61,604 nt of DNA, from IMG/VR virus record IMGVR_UViG_3300043773_000773, positions 1-61,604 of that record; one strand, written 5' to 3'. Positions 25,107 to 34,563 of the stretch are shown here, piece after piece. Source of the DNA: a virus. The notes beneath the pieces are model-generated. The model saw nothing but the letters and a program-made list of their open reading frames with translations. It made no database searches and was not told the DNA's origin. Every line of letters begins with the position of its first letter. Position 1 is the first letter of the stretch. Made by a program: the position numbers and the translations under genes.

Positions 25107-25348
25107 CACCCGATCCTTCGAGGTGCGCCGAGCAGGCCGCCGAGCAGGCCCATCTTCTGCCGCTGCGTCTCGGAGTCGTATTGCCGACGAGCCTGCTCCT
25201 GCCGTTGCAAGCCCATCTCGTGCTGCTCCTTGCGGAGGTCGCGACCGTATTCACCGGCCATGTTCTCGGCCTGTGCGATCAGGTCCGGATTGTTCGACTG
25301 GAACATCCGGGCAGTCGTGCCGAACGGCGTGTATCCAAACTGCTTCAC
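25106..25348 (-). CDS. Virion-module protein of 80 residues
   Basis: I choose the GTG at 25348, which follows AGGAG; a TTG eight codons upstream lacks a site. The product is helical with many Gln, Arg and Glu and a Gly/Leu-rich end (G-L-L-G-G-L-L-G-A-P). Unknown function. Confidence 0.45.
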   Translation of the reverse strand: MKQFGYTPFGTTARMFQSNNPDLIAQAENMAGEYGRDLRKEQHEMGLQRQEQARRQYDSETQRQKMGLLGGLLGAPRRIG

Positions 25349-25358
25349 GGCATCTCTC

Positions 25359-25895
25359 CTAAGCTCTGTCAAGGAACGACGGCGGGTCGCCAGTCATCAT
25401 GTGGAGTCCGGGCGTCTTGGGGTCTTTGCGGTCGCCACGCTTCACATCTGCGGCAGTCGGCGGCTTGAATCGTGGCGGCGCGGGCGGGGCGGCAATTCTT
25501 TGTGCGGGAGGAGCGCCGCCACCTGCGCCGCCACCTGCGCCGCCACGATTGCCAGCCATCTGCGCCATCGCCTTGAGGTACTCGAGGTCGGCGTGCTCGC
25601 CGCCAAAGACTTCGCCGTCGGCGTCAGAAGACCCGCTGGAGCGGTAGCTCGACAGGCGAACCGGCTCGATGTTGCCGATCTCGGACAGCAGGCTCTTGAT
25701 GCGCCTGCCAGCCTTCATCGACCCTTCGAGGTCGCCCCTATACAGGGCGCCCTGCTTCTCACCCTCAAGCTCCGACGCGGCGTCCCGGCGCTTGCGGATT
25801 TCATCCAGCCCGCTGTAGTCAAGGCTGTAGTCCTCGCTGCTGCTGGACTGCGATCCGGGAGCCTTGTAGCTGGTGATGTGCGACGGAAAGATCAT
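25359..25895 (-). CDS. Virion-module protein of 178 residues
   Basis: A Ser-rich start (S-S-S-E-D-Y-S) is followed by a charged helix and then a Gly/Ala/Pro-rich segment (A-G-N-R-G-G-A-G-G-G-A-G-G-G). First gene after the GGRCATRAATCC element at 25912-25923 and preceded by GAGAGGG. Probably the first member of the small-gene block leading to the internal virion proteins. No family recognised. Confidence 0.5.
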   Translation of the reverse strand: MIFPSHITSYKAPGSQSSSSEDYSLDYSGLDEIRKRRDAASELEGEKQGALYRGDLEGSMKAGRRIKSLLSEIGNIEPVRLSSYRSSGSSDADGEVFGGEHADLEYLKAMAQMAGNRGGAGGGAGGGAPPAQRIAAPPAPPRFKPPTAADVKRGDRKDPKTPGLHMMTGDPPSFLDRA

Positions 25896-25911
25896 CGGTA
25901 GCCCTCTCGCA

Positions 25912-25923
25912 GGATTTATGTCC
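25912..25923 (-). promoter_or_regulatory. Candidate late promoter element GGACATAAATCC, copy 5
   Basis: The minus strand reads GGACATAAATCC, 16 bases before the ATG at 25895 and separate from its ribosome binding site. One of six similar elements in front of late gene blocks. It resembles the TATAAATA type of phage late promoter. Confidence 0.5.
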
Positions 25924-25932
25924 GCGAAACAG

Positions 25933-26343
25933 CTACCGAGCGGCGGCTTTGCGCGCCCTCCGAATGGCGAGCTTTATGGCCTGTTCGGCGGCAAACCGCA
26001 CAAAAGGCAGCTTTCTGGCCCGTGCCTGCTCCTCCAGCCAGCCCACAATCTCCGGCAGGCGGCGTTCGCACTCATCCGGCCCCCAGTCGTCCATCTGCTG
26101 GGCGCGGGCGTTGCAGGAGCAGTCCGGCGAGGCGCTGACGCCTGCTATAGCGCGCAGCAGTGCCTTTAGCTCAGACCCGGCGCCTCCAGCCATTGGCCGC
26201 GCCGCCGCCGGGTAGGACGGATGAGATTCGTCTACCGTGATCTGGTCGGCATCTACAGACACTATGCACCCGCGAACCTCGTCTAGCGTGTATCCACGCT
26301 GGCGGCATCGAGCCTCGAACTGCTTTCTCGGGCCAGTGATCAT
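25933..26343 (-). CDS. Conserved Cys-containing phage protein near tail genes
   Basis: I start at the ATG at 26343 (ATGA overlap with the tail gene); a GTG six codons upstream is possible. The core reads K-Q-F-E-A-R-C-R-Q-R-G-Y-T-L-D-E-V, then P-D-C-S-C-N-A-R-A-Q-Q-M-D-D-W-G-P-D-E-C-E, then a basic helix. I recall this C-x-C...M-D-x-W-G-P-x-x-C pattern from planctomycete genomes beside tail proteins, where its job is unknown. The clustered Cys may bind metal. It helps point to the likely host group. Confidence 0.65.
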   Translation of the reverse strand: MITGPRKQFEARCRQRGYTLDEVRGCIVSVDADQITVDESHPSYPAAARPMAGGAGSELKALLRAIAGVSASPDCSCNARAQQMDDWGPDECERRLPEIVGWLEEQARARKLPFVRFAAEQAIKLAIRRARKAAAR

Positions 26344-28475
26344 GGGAACTGATTTGGGCACTCGCAGTCTTCCGCAAAGTCAATTTCGTTGAACGTCTCC
26401 GTGACCGTGCCACGCACGGTGACGATGCCTTCGGCTACGTTGGTATGTTCAAAGCCTAGCGCGCCTCGCGGGCATACGATCATGCCCTCGTTGAAGTCGG
26501 ATGTCGTGAAAAAGGATGTGGCGCAGCAGTCCCAAAACCCGCCTACCCCAAACACGACGGGATGCGTCCCTGGAGGCCCGTTGCTCTCCTGCCAATCCCA
26601 GCCAGGATTGCCAAGCGGAAAGTTTGGCGGCGCGCTGACCGGATTGCCGTTCAGGCATGTCATCAGATATGGGTCTGGGTGCGCCGTCCGGACGGCCAAG
26701 TATCCGTCGCCGCCATTGGCAATGGCTATTCCCGTGACGCGCCCAAAGGTGAGCGCATCGTTCGGGTTGGCGCCCACAGCGACAGCAAAAGCAGCGCCGT
26801 CCCCATTGCTTGGAGCTTCTTGCCGAATGTGCGCCGTCACGTTGGCGACGTACGGCGGCAGCGTGGCGTCTTCCTTGTAATACTTTCCGCCGCCAGCGAC
26901 TGTGCATCCAGTGGGCGTACCCGTGTAGTAGTAATAGGCGCCTCCATCCAGCACCTGCACTCTCTCGATTACGCCCGTGTCTTTGTAGAAGCCGCCGCCG
27001 GAGGTAAGAGCGACTGACTCGACAACGCCGGTATCCAGGACGGTTTGTTTATAAAACGCACCGCCGCCAAAATACTCGTCCTTTCCGACTCCTGTGATAG
27101 CGCCATTCTCATCGACGCTCGATATAAACCACCCGTCTATCGCAACTAGGTAGTACGGAGGTACGTTGTCAAACCCAAGTCCGAATTGCGAATACCAGAA
27201 ATACTCTCCGACCTGATAGCCGCTGCCGCCATCCACAACTGTAATCGCGTCCACGCGCCACGTTTCCTCCGGAGCGCCTCCGTTGCTTGCCATCGTCGCA
27301 GACAGCACTGCGCCGCTGCCTGCGGTGGTGCCGTCAAAACCCCACACGTACGGGGTGAGGAGGGGATTCTCCCGCGCCCCAGTGCCGGTCACAATCGTCC
27401 CGCTCGCAGTTGTCACCTGCGTTCCGTTTGTCACCGTAAACGTGACAGGATCGCCGTTGGAATGGCCCGCGCCGCCGTCAATGACACGCACGCCAGACAC
27501 CCTCCAGAGCTTGTCGCCAAGCGTGCCGAAACCAAACGTCGGCTGGTCGAGGTGCGAAACGTGAAACGAGCTAAGGAGGACAGTCAGGGAGGCGCCGCCT
27601 AGAGTCGTGGCCTCGACGGTCGGCTTTGCGCGCACAGTGCGAACGCGGGCGGAAGCAGCCTCCTGCTCCGTGACGCCTGCTGGATAGCTGAACGTAAGTG
27701 GTTCCTTATCGACGTATCCAGCAGTCTCGCCGTCTACAAGAACGGCACTGACAAGCCATGTGGGGTTGCCCTGCCGCAGGTAGCCGTCCACCGTCGCAGC
27801 GGTAGCCACCGTAAACGTAGCGCCGCTGCCAGTCGTGGCTTCCGCAACAAGAGGAGGTTCTGAGCGCGGCTCAGTGTGTACGATGACGTACGCATAGGCG
27901 TCGGCGTGACTGTGCGGCTGCTGAACGCCCGCTCCCAAGCCAATCGACAGCAGCTCTCCGTTGGAGTATCCTTCGCCTCCGGAACATGACACGCTGGCGA
28001 TCGACCACAGCGGTACGCCACAGGCGTCATACGAGGCCGACAGCGTCGGCGTGAACGTGGCGCCGGACCCGCTCCCGCTCAATGTCAGCGTCGGCGCCAC
28101 CCTCCCGAGCTTGGCGTAGCCGCTTCCGGGAGAGTCAATCACGGCGGCGGTGATCGGCCCCATGTCGGTGCTGAGGTGGCCGGTGGGCGCAGTGACAATC
28201 GCTGTCGCGCCCGTGCCGAAGCACGACGACAGCCTCAGCCAGACGAGCCTCCGGGCGCCGGAGGCGCACCGCACAGTGGCGGAACCCTCGTAGCGATGCC
28301 ACACCTCCTGCTGCTGGTTCGTCCAGGCGTCCTGTTCGAGGTACTCGATGTCCCACGTGAACGTGACGCAGTTGATCGTCTGGCATGGAACGGGAGCCGC
28401 TTGTGCGCAGCAACAGTCGGCCGAAGCGAGCACGCCGTCGCTGGCGAGCAGTGCCTGAGAGGAGGCGACAGGCAT
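26340..28475 (-). CDS. Tail protein with G-G-x-G-Y beta repeats (711 aa)
   Basis: The protein is built of recurring units of the form D-G-G-x-G-Y-x-x-G-x-x-x-T-[FV] separated by G-x-G-A-x-x-x-A-T segments; at least eight units are visible. A Cys-containing N terminus and a C-terminal cluster C-E-C-P-N-Q-F-P frame them. The same repeat occurs in the 985-residue protein at 29936-32893, so both probably share a beta-sandwich or beta-helical building block of the tail tip. Its place between the nozzle-like protein and the small virion genes supports a tail appendage. Confidence 0.65.
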   Translation of the reverse strand: MPVASSQALLASDGVLASADCCCAQAAPVPCQTINCVTFTWDIEYLEQDAWTNQQQEVWHRYEGSATVRCASGARRLVWLRLSSCFGTGATAIVTAPTGHLSTDMGPITAAVIDSPGSGYAKLGRVAPTLTLSGSGSGATFTPTLSASYDACGVPLWSIASVSCSGGEGYSNGELLSIGLGAGVQQPHSHADAYAYVIVHTEPRSEPPLVAEATTGSGATFTVATAATVDGYLRQGNPTWLVSAVLVDGETAGYVDKEPLTFSYPAGVTEQEAASARVRTVRAKPTVEATTLGGASLTVLLSSFHVSHLDQPTFGFGTLGDKLWRVSGVRVIDGGAGHSNGDPVTFTVTNGTQVTTASGTIVTGTGARENPLLTPYVWGFDGTTAGSGAVLSATMASNGGAPEETWRVDAITVVDGGSGYQVGEYFWYSQFGLGFDNVPPYYLVAIDGWFISSVDENGAITGVGKDEYFGGGAFYKQTVLDTGVVESVALTSGGGFYKDTGVIERVQVLDGGAYYYYTGTPTGCTVAGGGKYYKEDATLPPYVANVTAHIRQEAPSNGDGAAFAVAVGANPNDALTFGRVTGIAIANGGDGYLAVRTAHPDPYLMTCLNGNPVSAPPNFPLGNPGWDWQESNGPPGTHPVVFGVGGFWDCCATSFFTTSDFNEGMIVCPRGALGFEHTNVAEGIVTVRGTVTETFNEIDFAEDCECPNQFP

Positions 28476-28484
28476 GGAATGCCC

Positions 28485-29939
28485 CTAGTACGACGGGCTG
28501 GGCGCAGGGCAGTTGTCCACTGCGATAACAACGCCGATGTTTCTGTTTCGGCACGCGCCAGTCAGTTCAATGCGCCCTGGTCGCTCGCCAGTCGGCATGC
28601 CAGACTGCAACTGCACGGAGCCTCCGGTGATGCGCTGACCAAGATCAGAACAGCCCACGCCCCCGCTGGCTGACAGGATGTTGCCGAATGCGTCAGGAAA
28701 CGGAAGCGCCCACACGACGCGCTCCGTCCACTCAATCCCGCCGCTGCCGTCGGACTGGAGCGGGCTGTCGGGAAACTCAGGCTCTGCCGCCACAGTTCGC
28801 AGTAATTTCGTAGACACCCAGCGCGTGCAGCCGCCTTGCTGCACAAGCACCTGCGGCGCGTTTTCGTCGCCTCCAGCTATTTGGCCGACGCCTACCTCAA
28901 AGTTTTCTGGCAGCAGCCCCTCTCGCGTGATCTCGGCGCCGTGATGCCCTGACGATTCGCCGCAGCCGATCTCGGACTCCACGACGGCCCAGTCTCCGTT
29001 CGCGTCCTGTGCGATCGCCACGAACTGGCCGGGCCGAATGTAGCGGAACGGGTTCTGGACATCCGGAATCGGGTCGCCCTCAATCGCCACCCCGTGCTGC
29101 TCCCATGTCATCGGGTCTTCAGGGTCGTCAAATGGGCCAGGGACCATCTGGTACTGGCGGAAGGACGCCCGCTCGTCCTTCTCCCACTCGTCAAGGTCGT
29201 CGCGCTTGCCGATGATGATCGGCGCGGTGATGCTGACGCCATCCCCAGCGGCCGGAATCGGCACGAGCCGTCTGGTGGGCTGGCCTATCGTCCATGCGTC
29301 GATTTCCTGATACGTGACGACAAGGCCGCGACCCGGCTGATGCTCGATGCCAGTCACGACCTTCGTGCGGCTGATGTTGACCATCTGGAGCTTCCACACC
29401 GCTTCGGCGTCACGCTCCTCGATCCAGAGCCTGACGCGACCGTCATCGCGACCACCGCACTCGGCGCGTAGCGTCTTTCCGCGCAGCGTGTTGGTGGCCG
29501 GGTCAGCGAACAGGCACGGGCCGTCGTGCCTCACGTTGAGGTCGATCTTGGTCGCATCGCCTATGCCGTTGGCTGAGGTATAGGCGCCGCCAGCCACGCG
29601 AAACGCATCTGGCGACTGCTGCGGAGATACGGTAATGAGAACGTCAGGCTCTGGGACAGGAGCGGCGCGCTCCTCGCCGTCCGGAGTAAGCCGCCTGCGA
29701 TGGTCTGGGTCTTGCCGCTTGAAATCTAATTCCTTGAATACGTGGCGGCGCTTGTCAGCATCCACCATGCGCATGGACTTCGGCGTGCGGTCATGTTCGA
29801 TCACGCCCTCATGGCGCATTGTCTGCGCCGCGTTGCCCAAGATGTTGGCAATCGTTGCGGCCTGCGCGGAAGGCATGCCAGCCGCCTCTAGCGCGCCGCG
29901 AATCTGGCTGTTCTGTAGGCTGAACGAACTCACGCTCAC
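28485..29939 (-). CDS. Tail protein (484 aa)
   Basis: Two GTG codons (29939 and six bases later) follow GAGGGAGG and overlap the stop of the preceding gene; the second has better spacing. The N-terminal 100 residues are helical, with H-R-R-R-L-T-P-D-G-E-E. The rest is beta-rich with several Asp/Trp-rich turns and two C-x-x-C-like pairs near the end. Located between two G-x-G-Y repeat tail proteins, it is likely part of the tail tip or an adhesin base. No family recognised. Confidence 0.55.
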   Translation of the reverse strand: MSVSSFSLQNSQIRGALEAAGMPSAQAATIANILGNAAQTMRHEGVIEHDRTPKSMRMVDADKRRHVFKELDFKRQDPDHRRRLTPDGEERAAPVPEPDVLITVSPQQSPDAFRVAGGAYTSANGIGDATKIDLNVRHDGPCLFADPATNTLRGKTLRAECGGRDDGRVRLWIEERDAEAVWKLQMVNISRTKVVTGIEHQPGRGLVVTYQEIDAWTIGQPTRRLVPIPAAGDGVSITAPIIIGKRDDLDEWEKDERASFRQYQMVPGPFDDPEDPMTWEQHGVAIEGDPIPDVQNPFRYIRPGQFVAIAQDANGDWAVVESEIGCGESSGHHGAEITREGLLPENFEVGVGQIAGGDENAPQVLVQQGGCTRWVSTKLLRTVAAEPEFPDSPLQSDGSGGIEWTERVVWALPFPDAFGNILSASGGVGCSDLGQRITGGSVQLQSGMPTGERPGRIELTGACRNRNIGVVIAVDNCPAPSPSY

Positions 29940-32893
29940 CCTCCCTCTACGTCCAGGCGGTAGAACTCCACAGGGGCGGCGTTCTTGCGTGCGCCCAGCA
30001 TCTCGACGGCCACGTGCCTGTCGGCTGACGCAATGTCATCCATCGTGCGCCCGGCCAGCATGGCTTTGGCAACGCCCGTGTCGTAGCCATAGCGCACGGT
30101 GAGAGCGGCCATGTCCAGGCGGGCGGCGTTGTCAACGGTGTCATACGAGAATCCCACGCCACGCGATCGAGGGGCGACGTTTGGGCGCGGGTGAGGGGCG
30201 TTGTTGTAGTAGGTGCGCAGGGACAACTCACATGCAGACGGCTGCGGCTTGTACAAAAGGCTCACGCCACGCGGGTGCTGCGCCGCCGCCTTCGGATCGT
30301 CGGAGTCGCTCGGATATGCCATGCAGCCGCTCTTGAAGCGGTACGTGGGGTACATCGGGTCGGCCTCGCCCGCCACCGAGAACGTGGCGACGGCCTGCGT
30401 TCCGTTCGGGTCGTCTGGCGGCGATATGGACAGGGAGCCAGGGGCATACCCGAATCCGGGATTGGTGATCCACACAGCGGACAGCGACCCGGACGAATCG
30501 ACAGATGCCTGGAACGTCGCCCCAACGCCGCCGGTCGCCGTCACGACTGGGGGCAGCTTGTATCCCGTGCCGCGATTAGTCAGCACGACGGACTCTACAG
30601 AGCCGTCCCCAACGTCGACCGCCCCCTCGTCAAGAAGGAATGCACCGTGCGGCGTGGCGTACGCGCAGCGAAAGTCTCCGCTGGCGAGTCGCACGTGGGC
30701 AGCGCTGCGCACCTGCGTTGGGTACGACTCGATCCACCACGCCTTGCTTGCGATGCTGTAGCAAAGAGCCTTTGTGGCGTACCCGTCCTGCTCCTCCCGC
30801 GAGTCGTCACCCTTGAACGCCACAAAGGCGCGCAGCGTGCTGGCGGCGTGATCGACAACAACGAAGGGCCAGTCCGATTTGCTGAAGTCGATCCGGTCGT
30901 TGAAGATGTCGTCTATGGCGTCCGACAGTGGCTCAACGCCTCCTGACGGCGCCAGCGCATACACGCCGTACTGATCCATGACATAGCACACGCCATTGTG
31001 GATGTCCCAGCAGCGCTGGTTGAGCGCACCCCTGTAGGCGATCGGCGCAACCTGCGCATCGAGAACGGGCTGCTTGGAAAACGACAGGGAGTAGGCGTGC
31101 CGCGACTGCATTAGCAGGAGTGTCGGGCCAAACGGAATCAACGCCCGCAGGCTGTCCGCTTGGGCTGCATTCTGCTGGATGACAAGCTCGTTGGACTCCG
31201 GCACGCTCTCTGGCTCATCCACTTCAGAGAACAAGACGGTGTTCGGCTGGGCGCCTCCAGTGTCGACGCCGTACCAGAACCGGTCTTGGAACCTGACGAC
31301 CACTGCCTTGTCTGACGGAGGCGGCGTGAACCGATTGGCGTTGATCTCGCCGTTCGGCAGCACGATCGGCATGGCGGCGTATCCGGCGCGGTCTGGGTCG
31401 CGCAACTCTTCGTCTGTCAGCGAGTCCACGAACGACGCCGCAGAGGTCGATGTGACTCGGTATAGCGTCGTGGCCTGATTGCTGCTGGTGCGCCACAACT
31501 CCACAAGTGCGGCGCGACCGGTGACGGCTGGCACGGACCATGTCATGCTCCGCGCGCCCTCTCCTGCGTCGACCTCTCGCACCGGACTCAGGCTGCTCGG
31601 GATCGGTCCCCCGCTGCCCTCTGGCGTGGCGTCAACGAATCGGGTGTAGCACTGATACTTTCCGCGCAAGTGCGGGCGAGCGACCACAAACGCCTCTGCG
31701 CCTCCGGAGACGGCCGTGACCGTCGGAGGGAGCCGGTAGCCGCCACCGCTGTTCTCAAGCTTGACGGAGGCGATCGCGCCTCCGGCGACTGTGCATGTCG
31801 CATACGCGCCAAAGCCGGTGTCGCTGGCGATCGAAATGGCCGGTGCGACGACGTATCCGCTGCCGCCAGACAGAATATCCAGCTTGGCGAGGGAATGGCC
31901 GCGAGACATCGTGTTCTTGGGGTTGCTGGCGGCGTACCCCTCGATGACGACCTGCGCCTCCTCGCCGTAGATCGAATCTATCGTGACCCTGATGTCTTCT
32001 GTTGCGCCATAGCCTGCCCCCCACATGTGTGGCTCTGCCGACTCAAGCTCGGTGGCGCCATACCACAGGCTGGCGCCGTTGCCGAGCGGCCCAGCGCACG
32101 TGTTGTACCACACTGCGCCATCCCAGCGCAGTCGCAGGACGGCGCCTGTACCAGCCGTCACGCCAGAAACCGTATAGGTGATGCTCTGCGTGAAGAACTC
32201 GGCCGGTGGGTTGCACGGGTCGATGGTGCCAAGCGCGCCGCGCTTGCGGACGTAGGCCGAGCCTGCCTCTACGGTGAACGTCCCGTTGCCGTCAATCGGA
32301 AGGTCGATATTGACGCAGTTGGTTGCCGCGAAGCGGGCGACATCGCCAGAAGGGCAGTTCAGCACTGGGTTCGTGCCAGCAGGCTGTTCGACAATCTCCC
32401 ACTGCGTGATGCCGGTGTATGGGCTCCCGCGCTTCGGGTCCGGGTCTGCTGGTCCGGCGAGGGTGGCCTTGATGTTGGCGCCAGAACCGTGCGTGGCGCT
32501 TAGTGTCGCGGAGGGGGGCTCCGGGTAGCCCTTCCCGCCATCCTGCACGGCAATCTCGTACACGCCACCCTGGCTGAGGTACGCCAGAGTCTTGGCCTCG
32601 CGGCCTCCGTTGGCAACAGCGGCCGCACCGCCAGACAGCGTCACGACGGGCGGCTTGTTGTAGCACGCGCCCGGCTTGGAAACGTCAACCCGCGCCACGT
32701 AATACAGCGGCAGCGAGTTGAGAGCAATCGTTGGGGCGGCGACCGGCTTGTTCATGCCTGCGTCAACGGCCGCGCCAACGCCAGACCAGCGCGCGGGGCG
32801 AACGCCGCCGCCCTGCACGAGGATGACCTCGCCGTACCTGCCCTGCGCGGCGGTGATCGGCTTTGAGCCGTTGAATCGCGTCGTGACGGTCAT
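29936..32893 (-). CDS. Large tail-tube/nozzle-like protein with inserted G-x-G-Y repeats (985 aa)
   Basis: The start follows a helical T-T-R-F-N-G-S-K-P-I segment. The middle holds the repeat units x-x-G-G-x-G-Y-x-x-P-P-x-V-x-x-S-G-G several times, and the region around residues 410-620 has the fibronectin/propeller-like sequence V-E-L-W-R-T...T-L-Y-R-V. The C-terminal part includes A-Y-S-L-S-F-S-K-Q-P and a long beta-rich domain. Size and gene order (portal, adaptor, this protein) match the nozzle or tail tubular protein B of podoviruses. The repeats appear to be extra domains inserted in it. Confidence 0.6.
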   Translation of the reverse strand: MTVTTRFNGSKPITAAQGRYGEVILVQGGGVRPARWSGVGAAVDAGMNKPVAAPTIALNSLPLYYVARVDVSKPGACYNKPPVVTLSGGAAAVANGGREAKTLAYLSQGGVYEIAVQDGGKGYPEPPSATLSATHGSGANIKATLAGPADPDPKRGSPYTGITQWEIVEQPAGTNPVLNCPSGDVARFAATNCVNIDLPIDGNGTFTVEAGSAYVRKRGALGTIDPCNPPAEFFTQSITYTVSGVTAGTGAVLRLRWDGAVWYNTCAGPLGNGASLWYGATELESAEPHMWGAGYGATEDIRVTIDSIYGEEAQVVIEGYAASNPKNTMSRGHSLAKLDILSGGSGYVVAPAISIASDTGFGAYATCTVAGGAIASVKLENSGGGYRLPPTVTAVSGGAEAFVVARPHLRGKYQCYTRFVDATPEGSGGPIPSSLSPVREVDAGEGARSMTWSVPAVTGRAALVELWRTSSNQATTLYRVTSTSAASFVDSLTDEELRDPDRAGYAAMPIVLPNGEINANRFTPPPSDKAVVVRFQDRFWYGVDTGGAQPNTVLFSEVDEPESVPESNELVIQQNAAQADSLRALIPFGPTLLLMQSRHAYSLSFSKQPVLDAQVAPIAYRGALNQRCWDIHNGVCYVMDQYGVYALAPSGGVEPLSDAIDDIFNDRIDFSKSDWPFVVVDHAASTLRAFVAFKGDDSREEQDGYATKALCYSIASKAWWIESYPTQVRSAAHVRLASGDFRCAYATPHGAFLLDEGAVDVGDGSVESVVLTNRGTGYKLPPVVTATGGVGATFQASVDSSGSLSAVWITNPGFGYAPGSLSISPPDDPNGTQAVATFSVAGEADPMYPTYRFKSGCMAYPSDSDDPKAAAQHPRGVSLLYKPQPSACELSLRTYYNNAPHPRPNVAPRSRGVGFSYDTVDNAARLDMAALTVRYGYDTGVAKAMLAGRTMDDIASADRHVAVEMLGARKNAAPVEFYRLDVEGG

Positions 32894-32910
32894 GGCGGCA
32901 CTGCCCTCTT

Positions 32911-33282
32911 CTAGTCAGACGAGGCGCCAGAGCGTCCGTCCCTGTATCGCATGGTGTAGGACGTAGCCACCTGTCCAAGTGGCGCAGACAAAGTCGGCTC
33001 TGATGGCGCTGGTAGCTCGGTGCCGCGATCAGGCGCGCCGTGAGCGGTAACTGCGCCGCTGTCGCTCATGCAGAGCAAGATCGGCAGGCCAGCAACATCG
33101 ACGGACACGATGTCGGCGAGGCTCGATACGGGCGGGGACACAGAGACTGGCCTCATGCCCCCGCGCACGCGAAGTACGCCCGGAACATTCACGCCGACGT
33201 TGACTTGCTCGACGGCGGCGCCAATCGGAACGACAAACGGGCTGGCGTTGGTGACGAGCCCGCCCCACGAATCTGCTCGCAT
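32911..33282 (-). CDS. Small virion protein (123 aa)
   Basis: Beta-rich, Val/Pro/Ser-rich, with V-N-V-G-V-N-V-P-G-V-L-R-V-R-G-G-M near residue 35 and a short charged tail. Lies three bases after the adaptor gene and 17 bases before the nozzle-like gene. Probably a tail completion or tube accessory protein. Family not recognised. Confidence 0.5.
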   Translation of the reverse strand: MRADSWGGLVTNASPFVVPIGAAVEQVNVGVNVPGVLRVRGGMRPVSVSPPVSSLADIVSVDVAGLPILLCMSDSGAVTAHGAPDRGTELPAPSEPTLSAPLGQVATSYTMRYRDGRSGASSD

Positions 33283-33285
33283 CGG

Positions 33286-34206
33286 TCAGCCCCCAGTGTC
33301 AGGACCGCTCGGCGAGTAGTACCCCAGTGCCTGCGGCGTTCCGAATGACACGGCGTCGATGTCCGGGTAGCGGCCAACGCCAGACCTGCGCCCAGACATC
33401 GGCGCAATCGTGTCTGCTTCAAACGCCATGCGCAGGTCGCGGTTGTAGACGGCGAGCGCGCCCTCCACGTTCTTCCCGGCCATCTTCGCCAGCCAGACCT
33501 CAGCGCCAGACAGCACGGCACTGAACATCGACGGCGACACATCGAGATAGTCGCTCACGACAGTCTTCGCGTCCTCTGGAGGCGTGCCGATAAGGCTGTT
33601 CGCCAGCCCGAGAATCTCCTCTGCCGTATACGGGTTGATGCCCGCCATTCCCTCAGGGTGCGTGGTCGCCGTTCCGTACCGCACGACAGCGCCGGGAGCG
33701 GTTTCGTCCGTGAGCGATCCGTCTCGGCATACGTCCTCGAAGCCCATGTACTTCAGGGGCTGTGGCAACCGCCGATACGTGATGTAGTACGTCTCGGTCG
33801 GGTCGATGGTGGCGCTGGTTCCAGCCACAAGAAGCTGCCAGCGGTCTGGCTTGGCCTCCGACTTCACTACCGTCCAGAACACCGGATGCCCTGACGCAAC
33901 CATCCCGGACTCAAGCCTCCTGTACTCATTGGGCGTGACGTACACCGCACGGTTGGTGCGATCGGGGAGGATCAGGCCATCTACGTTCTTGACGTTGGCC
34001 GGGAGCAAGAAAGCCTTGTTGTCGCTCCCTCCGATAGCTGCCGGAAGAGTGGCTTCCGTCGAGAGCCAGTTCCAGTCGCGAGCGTGCATCACATCACGGT
34101 AGGCGTGATGGGCCGCAGCGCGCAGAAGCCGATGCTCCGAGTCCTGCGCCCCGCCGCCGACGGAGTTCATCAGGTACTCAATGATGTCTTGCGCTGCGTA
34201 GTACAT
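33286..34206 (-). CDS. Head-to-tail adaptor-like protein (306 aa)
   Basis: Starts behind a strong GGAGG. The N terminus reads I-I-E-Y-L-M-N-S-V, followed by H-R-L-L-R-A-A-A-H-H-A-Y-R-D-V-M-H-A-R-D-W-N-W-L, the helical layout of podoviral gp4/tail-tube-A-like adaptors. The middle is beta-rich with an E-T-Y-Y-I-T-Y-R-R-L segment common in these proteins. The gene order (portal, two small proteins, this, nozzle-like) supports it. Confidence is moderate since the family is diverse. Confidence 0.65.
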   Translation of the reverse strand: MYYAAQDIIEYLMNSVGGGAQDSEHRLLRAAAHHAYRDVMHARDWNWLSTEATLPAAIGGSDNKAFLLPANVKNVDGLILPDRTNRAVYVTPNEYRRLESGMVASGHPVFWTVVKSEAKPDRWQLLVAGTSATIDPTETYYITYRRLPQPLKYMGFEDVCRDGSLTDETAPGAVVRYGTATTHPEGMAGINPYTAEEILGLANSLIGTPPEDAKTVVSDYLDVSPSMFSAVLSGAEVWLAKMAGKNVEGALAVYNRDLRMAFEADTIAPMSGRRSGVGRYPDIDAVSFGTPQALGYYSPSGPDTGG

Positions 34207-34230
34207 GCCACCTCCATCCTGCCGTCAGGA

Positions 34231-34563
34231 CTAGCCCTTCACGCTAATCCGGATGGAAGCCGTGCCTGCGTTCGTGACCGCCACGATGTACGGCGCAGCG
34301 AACGCCTCGTCAGGGATGGCGTACGCCCGACTCGCCACAATAGCCGTTGTCACGGCACCGCTGCTGTTGTGGAGCGGCTGCGGGGTGGCTTCTGGGTTGA
34401 AGGCAACGTGCCACGCCAGCGTCGTGGCGCCGCCAGCCACCGAGTCCACGATGAAGACGCCGCCACCGGCCGCTCCGAAAGGAACCTTTGGGCTGGTGCT
34501 GGCAGATGCCGTGACCGTGATCTGACTGGTGACGGAGTTCAGCCGCTCGATCTTATTGGACAT
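34231..34563 (-). CDS. Small beta-rich virion protein (110 aa)
   Basis: The ATG overlaps the stop of the preceding gene (TAATG) and has AAGGAAG upstream. The sequence is Thr/Ala/Val-rich with almost no charge, like a small beta-sandwich head or tail decoration protein. It lies between the 183-residue unknown and the adaptor. Confidence 0.5.
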   Translation of the reverse strand: MSNKIERLNSVTSQITVTASASTSPKVPFGAAGGGVFIVDSVAGGATTLAWHVAFNPEATPQPLHNSSGAVTTAIVASRAYAIPDEAFAAPYIVAVTNAGTASIRISVKG

